Shown here: piece after piece, positions 14,253-22,505 of the stretch
Numbering within the stretch: position 1 is the first letter of the stretch
Layout of the letters: each line of letters begins with the position of its first letter
Origin: Vicingus serpentipes
GTDB taxonomy: Bacteria; Bacteroidota; Bacteroidia; Flavobacteriales_E; Vicingaceae
Direction: 5' to 3'
Length of the DNA stretch: 44,748 bases
Assembly: GCA_024103385.1 (NCBI GenBank)
Contig: JAGFIT010000024.1
Location: 1-44,748 of the forward strand
Program-made: the position numbers and the translations under genes
The notes under the pieces: generated by a model
What the model was told of the DNA's origin: nothing
Seen by the model: only the letters and a program-made list of their open reading frames with translations
Databases searched by the model: none

Positions 14253-15283
14253 ATAAAGAGATTATCATAGAAGAACAAGGAGCGAAGGTGTATGATTATA
14301 TCTCGCAATTCCTTAAGATAGAAGAAAATAATTTAGAGGTAGTTAAAACGACTACCTTATTTAATATCATAAAAATTTCAGGGAAGAAAACGGGTATTGT
14401 TAATTTGAATAAGGTTAATGACATTAAAAAAATGAATGAGTTTTTTAAGTCAATCAATAATAAGCTGAACGATGAAGGGATTTTTATAGGCTGTGTAGAA
14501 ACACAGATAGAAAGAAGAAAAAGGCTCTATAAAAAATACCCGATAGGGATTGCCCAAATTTATTATTTCTTCGATTTTTTATTTAAACGGGTTTTTTCTA
14601 AGTTATGGATAACGAAGTGGTTTTACTTTTTTGTAACGGCAGGTAGAAATCAAGTATTATCCAGAGCAGAAGCACTAGGAAGGTTGGTGTATTGTGGCTT
14701 CGAAATAATTAATGAGAAAGAAATAGACAATGTCAATTATTTTGTTGCAAAAAAGGTCAAGGAGGTTGATTGCGTAAAAGAGCCTCGATTTAGTATTTTG
14801 TTTAAAATGGATAGAGTAGGCAAAAATGGGAATATAATAACTGTGTATAAGATCAGAACAATGCATCCTTATGCGGAATATCTGCAGGAATACCTTTATA
14901 AAATAAATAAGCTGGAAAAAGGTGGAAAATTTAAAAATGATTTTAGAGTAACAACTTGGGGAAAAGTATTACGAAGATTGTGGATTGACGAGCTGCCAAT
15001 GTTAATTAATTTGCTAAAAGGACAACTAAAATTAATTGGTGTAAGGCCTTTAAGTCAACAGTATTTGAGCTTATATACTGATGAATTGAAGGAAAAAAGA
15101 AAAATGGTAAAACCAGGATTGATACCTCCTTTTTATGCTGATTTACCCAAAAGTTTAAATGAAATAATGGAGTCAGAAATAAAATATCTTAATGCTTACG
15201 AGCTCAATCCTTGGTTAACAGATTTAAAGTACTTCTTTAACGCTTCAATTAATATTTTAATTAAAAATGCCAGAAGTAATTAA
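14249..15283 (+). CDS. Sugar-phosphate transferase (PglC/WcaJ-type catalytic domain) with an unusual N-terminal domain
   Basis: The protein is 344 residues. About 175-344 form the bacterial sugar transferase core: MDRVGKNGNIITVYKIRTM, RRLWIDELPMLINLLKGQL with the catalytic Asp-Glu pair, and LIGVRPLSQQY (normally VGPRP). This enzyme class moves a sugar-phosphate from a nucleotide to undecaprenyl phosphate and so starts a repeat unit. The N-terminal 170 residues lack the four-helix membrane domain of WcaJ and instead look like a degenerate methyltransferase-type alpha/beta fold. The only hydrophobic block is YYFFDFLFKRVFSKLW followed by FYFFV (residues about 100-130). The re-entrant helix that normally precedes the core is not evident. 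It overlaps the upstream gene by 4 bases, and the Wzi-like gene follows after 13. Confidence 0.85.
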   Translation: MNKEIIIEEQGAKVYDYISQFLKIEENNLEVVKTTTLFNIIKISGKKTGIVNLNKVNDIKKMNEFFKSINNKLNDEGIFIGCVETQIERRKRLYKKYPIGIAQIYYFFDFLFKRVFSKLWITKWFYFFVTAGRNQVLSRAEALGRLVYCGFEIINEKEIDNVNYFVAKKVKEVDCVKEPRFSILFKMDRVGKNGNIITVYKIRTMHPYAEYLQEYLYKINKLEKGGKFKNDFRVTTWGKVLRRLWIDELPMLINLLKGQLKLIGVRPLSQQYLSLYTDELKEKRKMVKPGLIPPFYADLPKSLNEIMESEIKYLNAYELNPWLTDLKYFFNASINILIKNARSN

Positions 15284-15296
15284 ACTCAATAAATAA

Positions 15297-16913
15297 ATGA
15301 GAAAAATTAGTATAATATTAGTCAGTCTTTTTTTGTGTACAACTTTGCGTTCTCAAGTAGTATTAGAGCCAATTACATCAAGTGTATATGAATTTTTAGA
15401 TGAAATGGCTCAGATGAAATATATTGAATTAAACTCGTCAGTTAAACCATATACAAGAGTTTTTATTGCTCAAAAACTACAAGAGGTAGAGGTATTTCAG
15501 GATGAATTGAATAAACGACAAAGAAAGGAGTTGGCTTTTTACTTTCAAGATTTTAATAAAGAATTAAAAAATAAAGGTGACTTTAAAAAACGAAAAGACT
15601 TATTCTTTTATAAAGACAGTCTTTTCACACTTACAGTTAATCCAATACTGGGGTATGAGTATGCTACTAACAGTACAGGTGATTATTCTCATTATTGGAA
15701 TGGAGGTGAGTTTTATGGTTATGTAGGAAAGCATTTTGGGTTTTCTGCCAGTTTAAGAGATAATGGTGTTTCGGATATATTAATGGGAAAAGGACACCTT
15801 ACGCCTGAACAAGGGGCAAATTTTAAAATCAATCAAGGACAAACAGGAGGGAGAAGTGACTATAGCGAAATGAGAGGAGCTATTCATTACTCTTGGAAGT
15901 GGGGTAGGTTAGGTGTGGTAAAAGATAATTATACTTGGGGAGATAATTATCATGGAGCAAATATAAGATCAAACAAAGCGCCTTCTATTGGGTATATTGA
16001 TTTCAATATGAAACCAACGAAATGGGTGGAATTAAACTATACTCATTCTTGGTTGGTGTCTGAAATATTAGACACTGCTCGTATTTATTCAGTCAACAAC
16101 CAAGAGAGAAAGTTGTTTATGAATAAAAATATGGCTGCTAATATAATTACTTTCAAACCTTTTAGTAAGCTGCATTTTTCTTTGGGGAATTCAATCGTGT
16201 ATTCTGATGATGGAATAAAACCCTATTATTTAATTCCTTTTATGTTTTATAAATCTATTGATCATACCTACAATGCTGCAGGAAGTAATGCGTTGGGGCA
16301 AAATACTCAAATGTTCATGAATATTAGTTCCAGACAGATTAAACATTTACACTTGTACACTTCTATTTATGTAGATGAGATAAGTATAGGTAACATCATG
16401 GATAAGAAAAATAGTTCTAATATTTACAGTGCTAAGGTGGGGTTTAAGTTAAATAACCTTTTACTTCAAAATACTTATTTAATAGCAGAGTACACTAGAA
16501 CAAATCCCTGGACTTATCGTCATCAAATAGAATCTACGACTTATGCATCTAATCAATATAATTTAGGTCATTATTTGGGAGAAAATGCACAGGAAATATA
16601 TTTAGAAGGAGGGCTTAAGGTCTTAAGAGGTTTAAAATTAGCGCTTTCTTATACGAATGTGCTGAAAGGCCCTGATCATATTTATCAATTAGTTAATGGG
16701 GAAGGAAATGTAAAGGGATTGCCTTTTATGAAAACTGTAGCTTGGAAAAATCAAACAATAGAAGGAGCTGTACGGTATGAAATAATTAATGGAGGATATG
16801 TTTATGCTAAATTAAGAGTGAGTGATGTAAAAGGGAGTCGTCCTTGGTATACTCCCAATTTCTATCAAGGAAATCAGACTACAATTTCTGGAGGAATTAA
16901 TTTTGGATTCTAA
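15297..16913 (+). CDS. Wzi-like capsule assembly outer-membrane barrel
   Basis: The 538-residue protein has a signal peptide (MRKISIILVSLFLCTTLRSQ), then a helical start with SSVYEFLDEMAQMKY and KPYTRVFIAQKLQEV, which matches the beginning of the Wzi family. The rest is a long series of alternating aromatic strands (for example YGYVGKHFGFSASLRDNG, WGRLGVVKDNYTWGD) ending in an aromatic residue (GGINFGF), as expected for an outer-membrane barrel. Wzi proteins help anchor or assemble capsular polysaccharide at the cell surface. Its position as last gene of the + strand polysaccharide block supports this. It converges with the next gene at a 4-base gap without a visible terminator. Confidence 0.82.
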   Translation: MRKISIILVSLFLCTTLRSQVVLEPITSSVYEFLDEMAQMKYIELNSSVKPYTRVFIAQKLQEVEVFQDELNKRQRKELAFYFQDFNKELKNKGDFKKRKDLFFYKDSLFTLTVNPILGYEYATNSTGDYSHYWNGGEFYGYVGKHFGFSASLRDNGVSDILMGKGHLTPEQGANFKINQGQTGGRSDYSEMRGAIHYSWKWGRLGVVKDNYTWGDNYHGANIRSNKAPSIGYIDFNMKPTKWVELNYTHSWLVSEILDTARIYSVNNQERKLFMNKNMAANIITFKPFSKLHFSLGNSIVYSDDGIKPYYLIPFMFYKSIDHTYNAAGSNALGQNTQMFMNISSRQIKHLHLYTSIYVDEISIGNIMDKKNSSNIYSAKVGFKLNNLLLQNTYLIAEYTRTNPWTYRHQIESTTYASNQYNLGHYLGENAQEIYLEGGLKVLRGLKLALSYTNVLKGPDHIYQLVNGEGNVKGLPFMKTVAWKNQTIEGAVRYEIINGGYVYAKLRVSDVKGSRPWYTPNFYQGNQTTISGGINFGF

Positions 16914-16917
16914 AAGC

Positions 16918-18012
16918 TTATTGTCCTAGCAGGTACTGCATTTCAAACAATTTAAGTTGTGTTTCAAACAACTTTAATCTAATGTTGAGTAACTCGTCAT
17001 CATCTCCTTTATGCTTCTTTTTCTTACCAAAAATTTTATTTTTAATGCCTTCGCTTTTTTCAGTATTGGTAGTAGTTTCGTCTTCCACATTATCTTCTTC
17101 TTTTGGCCGTTTTTTAGGAGCATCATCCTTCGTTCTATTAAAATTGTATGTAACTCCAATACCTATGTAATCGTATTTATCTTTAGCTGTCCAACTTCTG
17201 TCAAAAGCATCTAAACGATCTGTAAAAGTAGTTGTTTGAGTAAAATCTAAGTGCAAATCCATTTTGTAATTGTACTTGAACACCAATGTTAATCCGTAAG
17301 GAATTGTCCATGTTTGTGCTTTGTTGGTTTTATCACTTAGTGTCTTTTGAGATAAACCTTGAGTACTTTCTACTTCTATATATCCTTCATAATCTTTAGT
17401 TCCCAATGTTTCTGTATCATACAATTGAGTTCTGTACCACATAGATCCAAAACCAAGATGAGTATATAGTTTGAATCGATTGTATTCATTCTTCTTAAAT
17501 AAAGCATCATTTAAGAGGTATCTTGCTTGTAAGGAAATATCATAAAAATGATTTTCAAAGGATTTTACAGAAGAATTTTTTCCTGTTTGTCGAGTTCCTA
17601 TTAAACTACCTCTTTGGTAATTTAATTTTCCTCCAAGTCCCCATTTAATATCTCTTGCAATAGAAAACTTAAAAGCACTTGTTATGTGTTCACTGAATTG
17701 ACTTGGTCTTGGGAAAAGATTATAAGCTGCAATATCTCCAAAGTAAACATTCATACCAGCAGAAACGCTAACCGAAGCACCGTCAAATACTGGTCCAAAA
17801 TTTTTGTCTCCTCCTTCTTCTGAACCATTAGAGGAAGACTCTTTAGGAGTTTTTGTCTTTTTTTCTTTGGGTTCTTTAACCTTCTTTTCTTTAGGTGTTT
17901 TTTCTTTCTTTTCCTTTTTTACTTTAGGAGAAGAATCTTTCTTTTGAGCAAATGAAAAAGTATAACCCAACGAAAGGACGAAAATCAGTATGAAAAACTT
18001 TTTAAAGTTCAT
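16918..18012 (-). CDS. Outer-membrane beta-barrel protein with a lysine-rich periplasmic segment
   Basis: The product is about 364 residues from the ATG at 18012 (MNFKKFFILIFVLSLGY..., a good signal peptide); an upstream in-frame ATG at 18036 would add eight residues ahead of it and is less likely. After the signal comes a low-complexity run of KEKK, PKEK and TPKE units (residues about 25-62), then a barrel with alternating strands (SVSAGMNVYFGDIAAYNLF, FKLYTHLGFGSMWYRTQL, YDYIGIGVTYNFNR). A second charged linker (DDAPKKRPKEEDNVEDE, KKKKHKGDDDE) leads to a C-terminal amphipathic helix. Both charged segments should face the periplasm or the peptidoglycan. No specific family is recognised beyond OmpA-type or porin-like barrels of Bacteroidota. 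Confidence 0.75.
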   Translation of the reverse strand: MNFKKFFILIFVLSLGYTFSFAQKKDSSPKVKKEKKEKTPKEKKVKEPKEKKTKTPKESSSNGSEEGGDKNFGPVFDGASVSVSAGMNVYFGDIAAYNLFPRPSQFSEHITSAFKFSIARDIKWGLGGKLNYQRGSLIGTRQTGKNSSVKSFENHFYDISLQARYLLNDALFKKNEYNRFKLYTHLGFGSMWYRTQLYDTETLGTKDYEGYIEVESTQGLSQKTLSDKTNKAQTWTIPYGLTLVFKYNYKMDLHLDFTQTTTFTDRLDAFDRSWTAKDKYDYIGIGVTYNFNRTKDDAPKKRPKEEDNVEDETTTNTEKSEGIKNKIFGKKKKHKGDDDELLNIRLKLFETQLKLFEMQYLLGQ

Positions 18013-18101
18013 GTTAAAAGTATTGTTAACTAACAAATTTCGCTTATTATTAGTAATAATCCAAATTTAAAAGGTATTATGTGATTATTTGTGTTATCTT
18101 C

Positions 18102-18109
18102 TAACTTTG
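18102..18109 (+). promoter_or_regulatory. Candidate -7 box for the SPOR-domain gene
   Basis: TAACTTTG matches TAnnTTTG. Transcription would start near 18115, after the GTG at 18091 and before the ATG at 18127, so it argues for the ATG start. No clear -33 TTG is seen. Confidence 0.5.
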
Positions 18110-18126
18110 TTTGTATTTTTGGGTTT

Positions 18127-19257
18127 ATGCTATATTATAGAAAAATAGTTGTCATAATAACTTTTACATTGTTTTGTTTTTGCCAAGATGCAAGTGGGCA
18201 AACAATAGATGTGAATGATTATGAGAATAAAGCACAAGCCTACGCAATTCTATCAGCACAATATAGTAAGGAAGCTTACTACTATTCTAGACAAAACTTT
18301 TTTGAGAGTTCAACGAAATTAATAAAGGCCAATAGTGATACGGGACTTGTATATACTCAGGTTGCTATGGAGTATGCGGACAGTGCTCTTTTAGTAGCAC
18401 ATGATAGTAGTATATATGCAAAATCAGTAATGTTAATCGCAAAAAAATACCAAGAACAATCAGGGAGTTATTTTAAACAAATAGCTAAAGAAATGGATCA
18501 AAATAGATTACATGAATTGGTCGGAAATTCGATGTATGCAGCAGGGAATGCATTAACAGATGCTTATAAAGCCTCTTTGTTTTTTGATTGGAAACAAGAG
18601 CAACAGCAAGAGAAGGATGAAATTGATGAGCCTAAAGAAAAGAGAGATGTTACACGTTTAGAATCGGATGAGTTTTCTTTTATGACCATAAAAGAAATGT
18701 ATGGAAAGAGACTGATTGAAATTGAAGATGAAATATTATTACTCGAAGCTGCAGCTAAAAAGAGTTCAGGGGTGGATTTAGAGAAAATAAACAATGCGAT
18801 TTCTCAATTAAAAAAAGAAGAAAAAGACTTGATTTATAAAATGAAGAATAGTGAGGATAAGTTAATTAAGGTGAAAAATGATTTAAACGCACAAATGTTA
18901 TCGGTAGTCAATAAAGATTTTTTCACAACAGAAAAAGAAAAATTTTACAATGATAGTGTTCCTGTTCCTGTTAATTTTGAAATGCCTAAAGGGTTAGTTT
19001 ATAGAGTACAAATAGGGTTTTTTAAAAGTCAGTTACCACAAGATCATTTTGATGGAATTTTCCCTATTTCTTCTGAAAAGATTGATCAATCTTATTACAG
19101 GTATACAGCAGGAAATTTTAAAAAATACGAGGAAGCTAAAGAAGCTAAGATTACTATTTCTAAAAAAGGGTATACAGATGCTTTTGTGGTGGCTTATATT
19201 GATGGGAAAAAAGTTCCTATCAGTCAAGCATTAAATGAAGAGAAAAAGTTGAAATAA
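18127..19257 (+). CDS. SPOR-domain envelope protein with helical repeats
   Basis: The product is 376 residues from the ATG at 18127. A GTG at 18091 could add 12 residues but lies upstream of the promoter box. The N-terminus (MLYYRKIVVIITFTLFCFC) is a signal peptide, possibly a lipoprotein signal. Residues about 25-180 are helical and rich in A, Y and Q (AYAILSAQYSKEAYYY, AMEYADSALLVAHDSS), and about 190-265 form a coiled coil. Residues about 290-365 are a SPOR-like domain: VYRVQIGFFKSQLP, YYRYTAGNFKKYEEAKEA, GYTDAFVVAYIDGKKV. SPOR domains bind denuded peptidoglycan at division sites, so a cell-wall or division-linked role is likely. It converges with the next gene. Confidence 0.85.
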   Translation: MLYYRKIVVIITFTLFCFCQDASGQTIDVNDYENKAQAYAILSAQYSKEAYYYSRQNFFESSTKLIKANSDTGLVYTQVAMEYADSALLVAHDSSIYAKSVMLIAKKYQEQSGSYFKQIAKEMDQNRLHELVGNSMYAAGNALTDAYKASLFFDWKQEQQQEKDEIDEPKEKRDVTRLESDEFSFMTIKEMYGKRLIEIEDEILLLEAAAKKSSGVDLEKINNAISQLKKEEKDLIYKMKNSEDKLIKVKNDLNAQMLSVVNKDFFTTEKEKFYNDSVPVPVNFEMPKGLVYRVQIGFFKSQLPQDHFDGIFPISSEKIDQSYYRYTAGNFKKYEEAKEAKITISKKGYTDAFVVAYIDGKKVPISQALNEEKKLK

Positions 19258-19259
19258 AC

Positions 19260-20060
19260 TTATTCTTCTACTTTTTGGGAAACCCACCTTATGTTATTAA
19301 TTATAACAAGAGGGGTGTTAGGTGTTGCGTTAGTTCCTTTTACACCAAACACTAAATCGATATTTTGCATATGCCTATTGGTGAAATCAGCAAGAGGGAT
19401 AGCTATTTCAGTAAATGATGTAGTATCTAGTGTGTTAGTAAAAATATTTATAGGATCACTTTGTAAGAAAGTTGAACAGTTTTTTCCACCATTATTAAGG
19501 TGTTTTCCGTGAATAAAAACCCCAAAACTTCCGAAGTTGTTAAGCACAGCATTAGGGTGCATTTTTGCATCAAATATTAGGTAACCATTAACAAAATCGG
19601 CAGCATTTCTTTTATTTAGCAATCGAATAATTAATTCATAATTTCCTAGAGTATCACTGTTTACCAATAAATAGGTATCTCCTTTAATGATAGTGTCAGC
19701 AGGAGTGATAATCGTATCAGCAAGAATAGGAGGGGTTACAGTAGTGTCAGCAGCAATGTATGTGGTATCAGCAGCAATAAAAGTAGAATCAGGGTTTAAG
19801 AAAATAGTAGTCGTATCTGTAAAACAACTTCTAACTTCAAAAGAACCAGTTAGTTCGTTTCCCCAAAAACCAGCAGAACCATTATTCCAAATTGTAAAAG
19901 TAGAGTCAGTATATTCACATGTTCCATCATCTTTTTCGGCTAAAACACTATAGTTATTTGCCGTTGGATCTGTACAACCTTCTTTTTCATTTTTTTTACA
20001 TGAACTAAACGAAATAGCTGTTACGATTAATAGAACAATAAAATTGATAAAAGTTTTCAT
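19260..20060 (-). CDS. Lipoprotein with a Bacteroidota GCTDPxAxNY motif
   Basis: The 266-residue product begins with a lipoprotein signal (MKTFINFIVLLIVTAISFSSC), so it should be lipidated at C21. GCTDPTANNYSVLAEKDDG is the short cysteine-bracketed motif that recurs in many surface and secreted Bacteroidota proteins. A low-complexity segment around residues 93-130 repeats ADTT and ADTI units (IAADTTYIAADTT). The C-terminal half is beta-rich (YELIIRLLNKRN, FTEIAIPLADFTNRH, TPLVIINNIRWVS) and resembles a carbohydrate-binding jelly roll of the ExoP/galactose-binding type; that is inference. It has its own promoter (20087-20116). Function unknown. Confidence 0.8.
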   Translation of the reverse strand: MKTFINFIVLLIVTAISFSSCKKNEKEGCTDPTANNYSVLAEKDDGTCEYTDSTFTIWNNGSAGFWGNELTGSFEVRSCFTDTTTIFLNPDSTFIAADTTYIAADTTVTPPILADTIITPADTIIKGDTYLLVNSDTLGNYELIIRLLNKRNAADFVNGYLIFDAKMHPNAVLNNFGSFGVFIHGKHLNNGGKNCSTFLQSDPINIFTNTLDTTSFTEIAIPLADFTNRHMQNIDLVFGVKGTNATPNTPLVIINNIRWVSQKVEE

Positions 20061-20086
20061 AGGTCGTTTATACTGTAATTTAAGGT

Positions 20087-20116
20087 AAAAGTTACACTTT
20101 ATAATGAGTGTTCAAA
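20087..20116 (-). promoter_or_regulatory. Bacteroidota-type promoter for the lipoprotein gene
   Basis: On the - strand TTTG (20116-20113) is separated by 18 bases from TAACTTTT (20094-20087). This is close to the TTTG-N19-TAnnTTTG consensus, with the last G changed. Predicted transcription starts near 20081, about 20 bases before the ATG. Confidence 0.6.
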
Positions 20117-20122
20117 TTTACA

Positions 20123-20581
20123 CTATTTTTTTAAACATCGTTTCACTTTCCTTTCATGAGCCTGTTTCTCTTCTATGGTGTTTTGTTGAACAGAAAATAG
20201 AATTTTGCAGTCTCCTGTTTTTAGCGCTTCTAAGTCAGCCATTGCTTTTTCAAGTACAGCATCATCTTCTGTTTCCATCATTAAATCAGTTAATTCTTTT
20301 TGTTGTTTTACACAATCACAAAAAGACAAACCGCCTTCCTCTACAATTTCTTCTTTATTTCCTTTTAAAGCATCTTGTAAAGAGGTTTCTTTTGTTTCAT
20401 CTACTTCCTCTTGATAAACTCCTGTTGAGCTAGTATCAGCAGCAGTAACTTCTGCGTTGGCATCATCAGTAAAAGGGGTGAGTACATCTTCAATAATTTC
20501 TTCTTCAGTGGGTTCGTTTCCACAAGATAGGGTAAAAAAAACAATAGTAAAAACACTAAATAACAAGAATAATTTTTTCAT
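20123..20581 (-). CDS. Small conserved-looking lipoprotein (152 aa)
   Basis: A lipoprotein signal MKKLFLLFSVFTIVFFTLSC (C20) leads into an acidic linker (NEPTEEEIIEDVLTPFTDD, with ETKE and EEV). A compact C-terminal half follows, LSFCDCVKQQKELTDLMME and GDCKILFSVQQNTIEEKQ, with four cysteines that could form disulfides. The CDCV pattern followed by a D/E-rich helix is familiar from Flavobacteriales lipoproteins of unknown function. It lies 48 bases downstream of the ABC exporter gene on the same strand, so it may be co-transcribed or use a weak TACCTTTC box just upstream. Confidence 0.75.
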   Translation of the reverse strand: MKKLFLLFSVFTIVFFTLSCGNEPTEEEIIEDVLTPFTDDANAEVTAADTSSTGVYQEEVDETKETSLQDALKGNKEEIVEEGGLSFCDCVKQQKELTDLMMETEDDAVLEKAMADLEALKTGDCKILFSVQQNTIEEKQAHERKVKRCLKK

Positions 20582-20629
20582 AGTTTTTGTTTTTGTAAGA
20601 CTGAAAGGTAAGAAAAATGTTTTAGTTTA

Positions 20630-22471
20630 TCATGAAAACGACTGTAAGTCGGACAATTTTTTATAAACGCCCATATTTTCTATTAGTTCCTGATGTGTAC
20701 CTCTTTCTACTATTTTTCCTTTTTGTATGACAATAATTTCATCAGAATGTTGTATGGTAGAGAGACGGTGAGCTATTACAATGGATGTTCTATTTTTCAT
20801 TAATTTAAATAGTGCATCTTGTACTAATTTTTCAGATTCAGTATCCAATGCAGAAGTAGCTTCATCTAAAATTAAAATAGGAGGATTTTTTAGAACTGCT
20901 CTAGCAATACTTATTCGTTGTCGTTGTCCTCCAGATAATTTACCTCCTCGGTCTCCAATATTGGTTTCATATCCATTTTCTAATTCAACAATAAAGTCAT
21001 GCGCATTGGCAATTTTTGCAGCCTCTTCTACCTGTTCTTGTGTAATGTTATCCAATCCAAAAGCAATATTGTTAAAAACGGAGTCATTAAACAAAATGGA
21101 TTCTTGAGTTACAATTCCCATCAAACTACGCAGGTTTTTCAGCGATAATTCTTTAATATTAATTCCGTCAATTTCAATTTTACCGGCAGTAAGGTCATAA
21201 AACCGAGGAAGTAAATCTGCGAAAGTAGATTTTCCTCCTCCTGATTCACCAACTAAAGCAATGGATTTTCCTTTTTCAATTTTGATGTTGATATTTTCCA
21301 ACACAGGGTCATTATTGTAAGAGAAGGTAACATCTTTGTATTCAATGGCACTACTAAATTCAGTAATTATTTTTGGAGAAAGAGGGTCTTTAATATCATT
21401 TTCTGCAGAAATGATTGCATCAATTCTATCTGCAGATGCAGCTCCTTTTTGAACACTGGCATAGGCCTTTGAAAAAGCTTTGATAGGGTTTAATAGCCTT
21501 GCAAAGATGATGATATAAGTAATAAATTCGCCTCCATTTAATCCAGAATTTTCTCCCAAAATAGATGTTGAGTTTAATACCAATGCACCCCCAAAATAAG
21601 CAATCCCTACCATCACAGTAGAACCTACAATCTCACTAATGGGGGAAGCTAAATCTTTTTTACGGGTAACTCTTAAATTAAGGGTTTGAAAACGGGTGTT
21701 TTGTTCGTTAAATTTTTCTTTTACTGCCTTTTCTGCTGTAAAAGCCTTAATAATTTTTAAACCACCTAAACTTTCTTCTATATTAGAAAGTAATACCCCA
21801 ATTTGATTTTGAGCTTTGGTTGAAGTCCTTTTTAAACTTTTTCCTAATCGACTTACTAAAAAAGCAGTTAAGGGCAATAAAAATAAGGTAACCAATGTTA
21901 GTTCGGGGCTGATAGCAATGAGAAGAGATAACGATAGAATAACATTAATAGGCTCTCTAAAAATCATTTCTAATGATTGGAGGATAGAAAACTCTATTTC
22001 CTGTACATCTGACGTTATTCTAGAAATCATGTCTCCTTTTTTTGTTTCAGAATAAAATGACAGCGGTAAGTCTATCATTTTATTATAAATTTTGGCTCTT
22101 AGATCTTTAACAATTCCTGTTCTTAAAACAGCAATAAAAAACATGGCTAAGTAGCGAAATAAATTACTTAGGAGGAATAAAATACCTACTAATATACAGA
22201 CGTAAAACAAAGCTTTTACTTTATTGTCATCGGTAATCAGTTGGTTAAGGGTAAAATTGTAATAATCTGAGAAATATTCCTTTGTGAAACTAAATGAAGG
22301 TTTTTGGCTTACGATTTGAGTTTCTTGGTTAAATAATAGATTTAAAAAAGGAATAAAAAGTAGCATGGCCAATAATTCGGCTATTACTTGCAAAATATTA
22401 AACAGAATATTTAGTCCTGCATAGCTTTTGTAGTTTAAAGCATACTTTAATATTTTTTTTAGACTATTCAT
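20630..22471 (-). CDS. ABC exporter, permease-ATPase half-transporter (MsbA-like)
   Basis: The protein is 613 residues. An N-terminal membrane domain (about 1-340, with spans such as YAGLNILFNILQVIAELLAM and VCILVGILFLLSNLF) is followed by an ATPase domain with Walker A GESGGGKST, signature LSGGQRQR, Walker B ILILDEATSALD and the switch His in VIAHRLST. The order and length fit homodimeric type IV exporters such as MsbA, which flips lipid A, or related lipid or drug exporters; the substrate cannot be read from sequence. It follows the glycosyltransferase gene after 34 bases on the same strand, which favours an envelope-lipid or glycan role. The last codons contain a small palindrome (CGACT-GTA-AGTCG). 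Confidence 0.92.
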   Translation of the reverse strand: MNSLKKILKYALNYKSYAGLNILFNILQVIAELLAMLLFIPFLNLLFNQETQIVSQKPSFSFTKEYFSDYYNFTLNQLITDDNKVKALFYVCILVGILFLLSNLFRYLAMFFIAVLRTGIVKDLRAKIYNKMIDLPLSFYSETKKGDMISRITSDVQEIEFSILQSLEMIFREPINVILSLSLLIAISPELTLVTLFLLPLTAFLVSRLGKSLKRTSTKAQNQIGVLLSNIEESLGGLKIIKAFTAEKAVKEKFNEQNTRFQTLNLRVTRKKDLASPISEIVGSTVMVGIAYFGGALVLNSTSILGENSGLNGGEFITYIIIFARLLNPIKAFSKAYASVQKGAASADRIDAIISAENDIKDPLSPKIITEFSSAIEYKDVTFSYNNDPVLENINIKIEKGKSIALVGESGGGKSTFADLLPRFYDLTAGKIEIDGINIKELSLKNLRSLMGIVTQESILFNDSVFNNIAFGLDNITQEQVEEAAKIANAHDFIVELENGYETNIGDRGGKLSGGQRQRISIARAVLKNPPILILDEATSALDTESEKLVQDALFKLMKNRTSIVIAHRLSTIQHSDEIIVIQKGKIVERGTHQELIENMGVYKKLSDLQSFS

Positions 22472-22505
22472 ACATTCACAAATGTAGTGATTTTGGGGTA
22501 AGCAC

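Noticed and set aside
16982..17214. Overlapping + strand ORFs rich in S, F and L
   Set aside because: They are antisense shadows of the lysine-rich barrel gene.
18091..18126. GTG start for the SPOR protein
   Set aside because: It lies upstream of the promoter box at 18102-18109, and the ATG at 18127 gives a better signal peptide.
20639..20651. Hairpin CGACT-GTA-AGTCG as a terminator
   Set aside because: It lies within the coding end of the ABC exporter gene, the stem is short and no adjacent T-run follows on the - strand.
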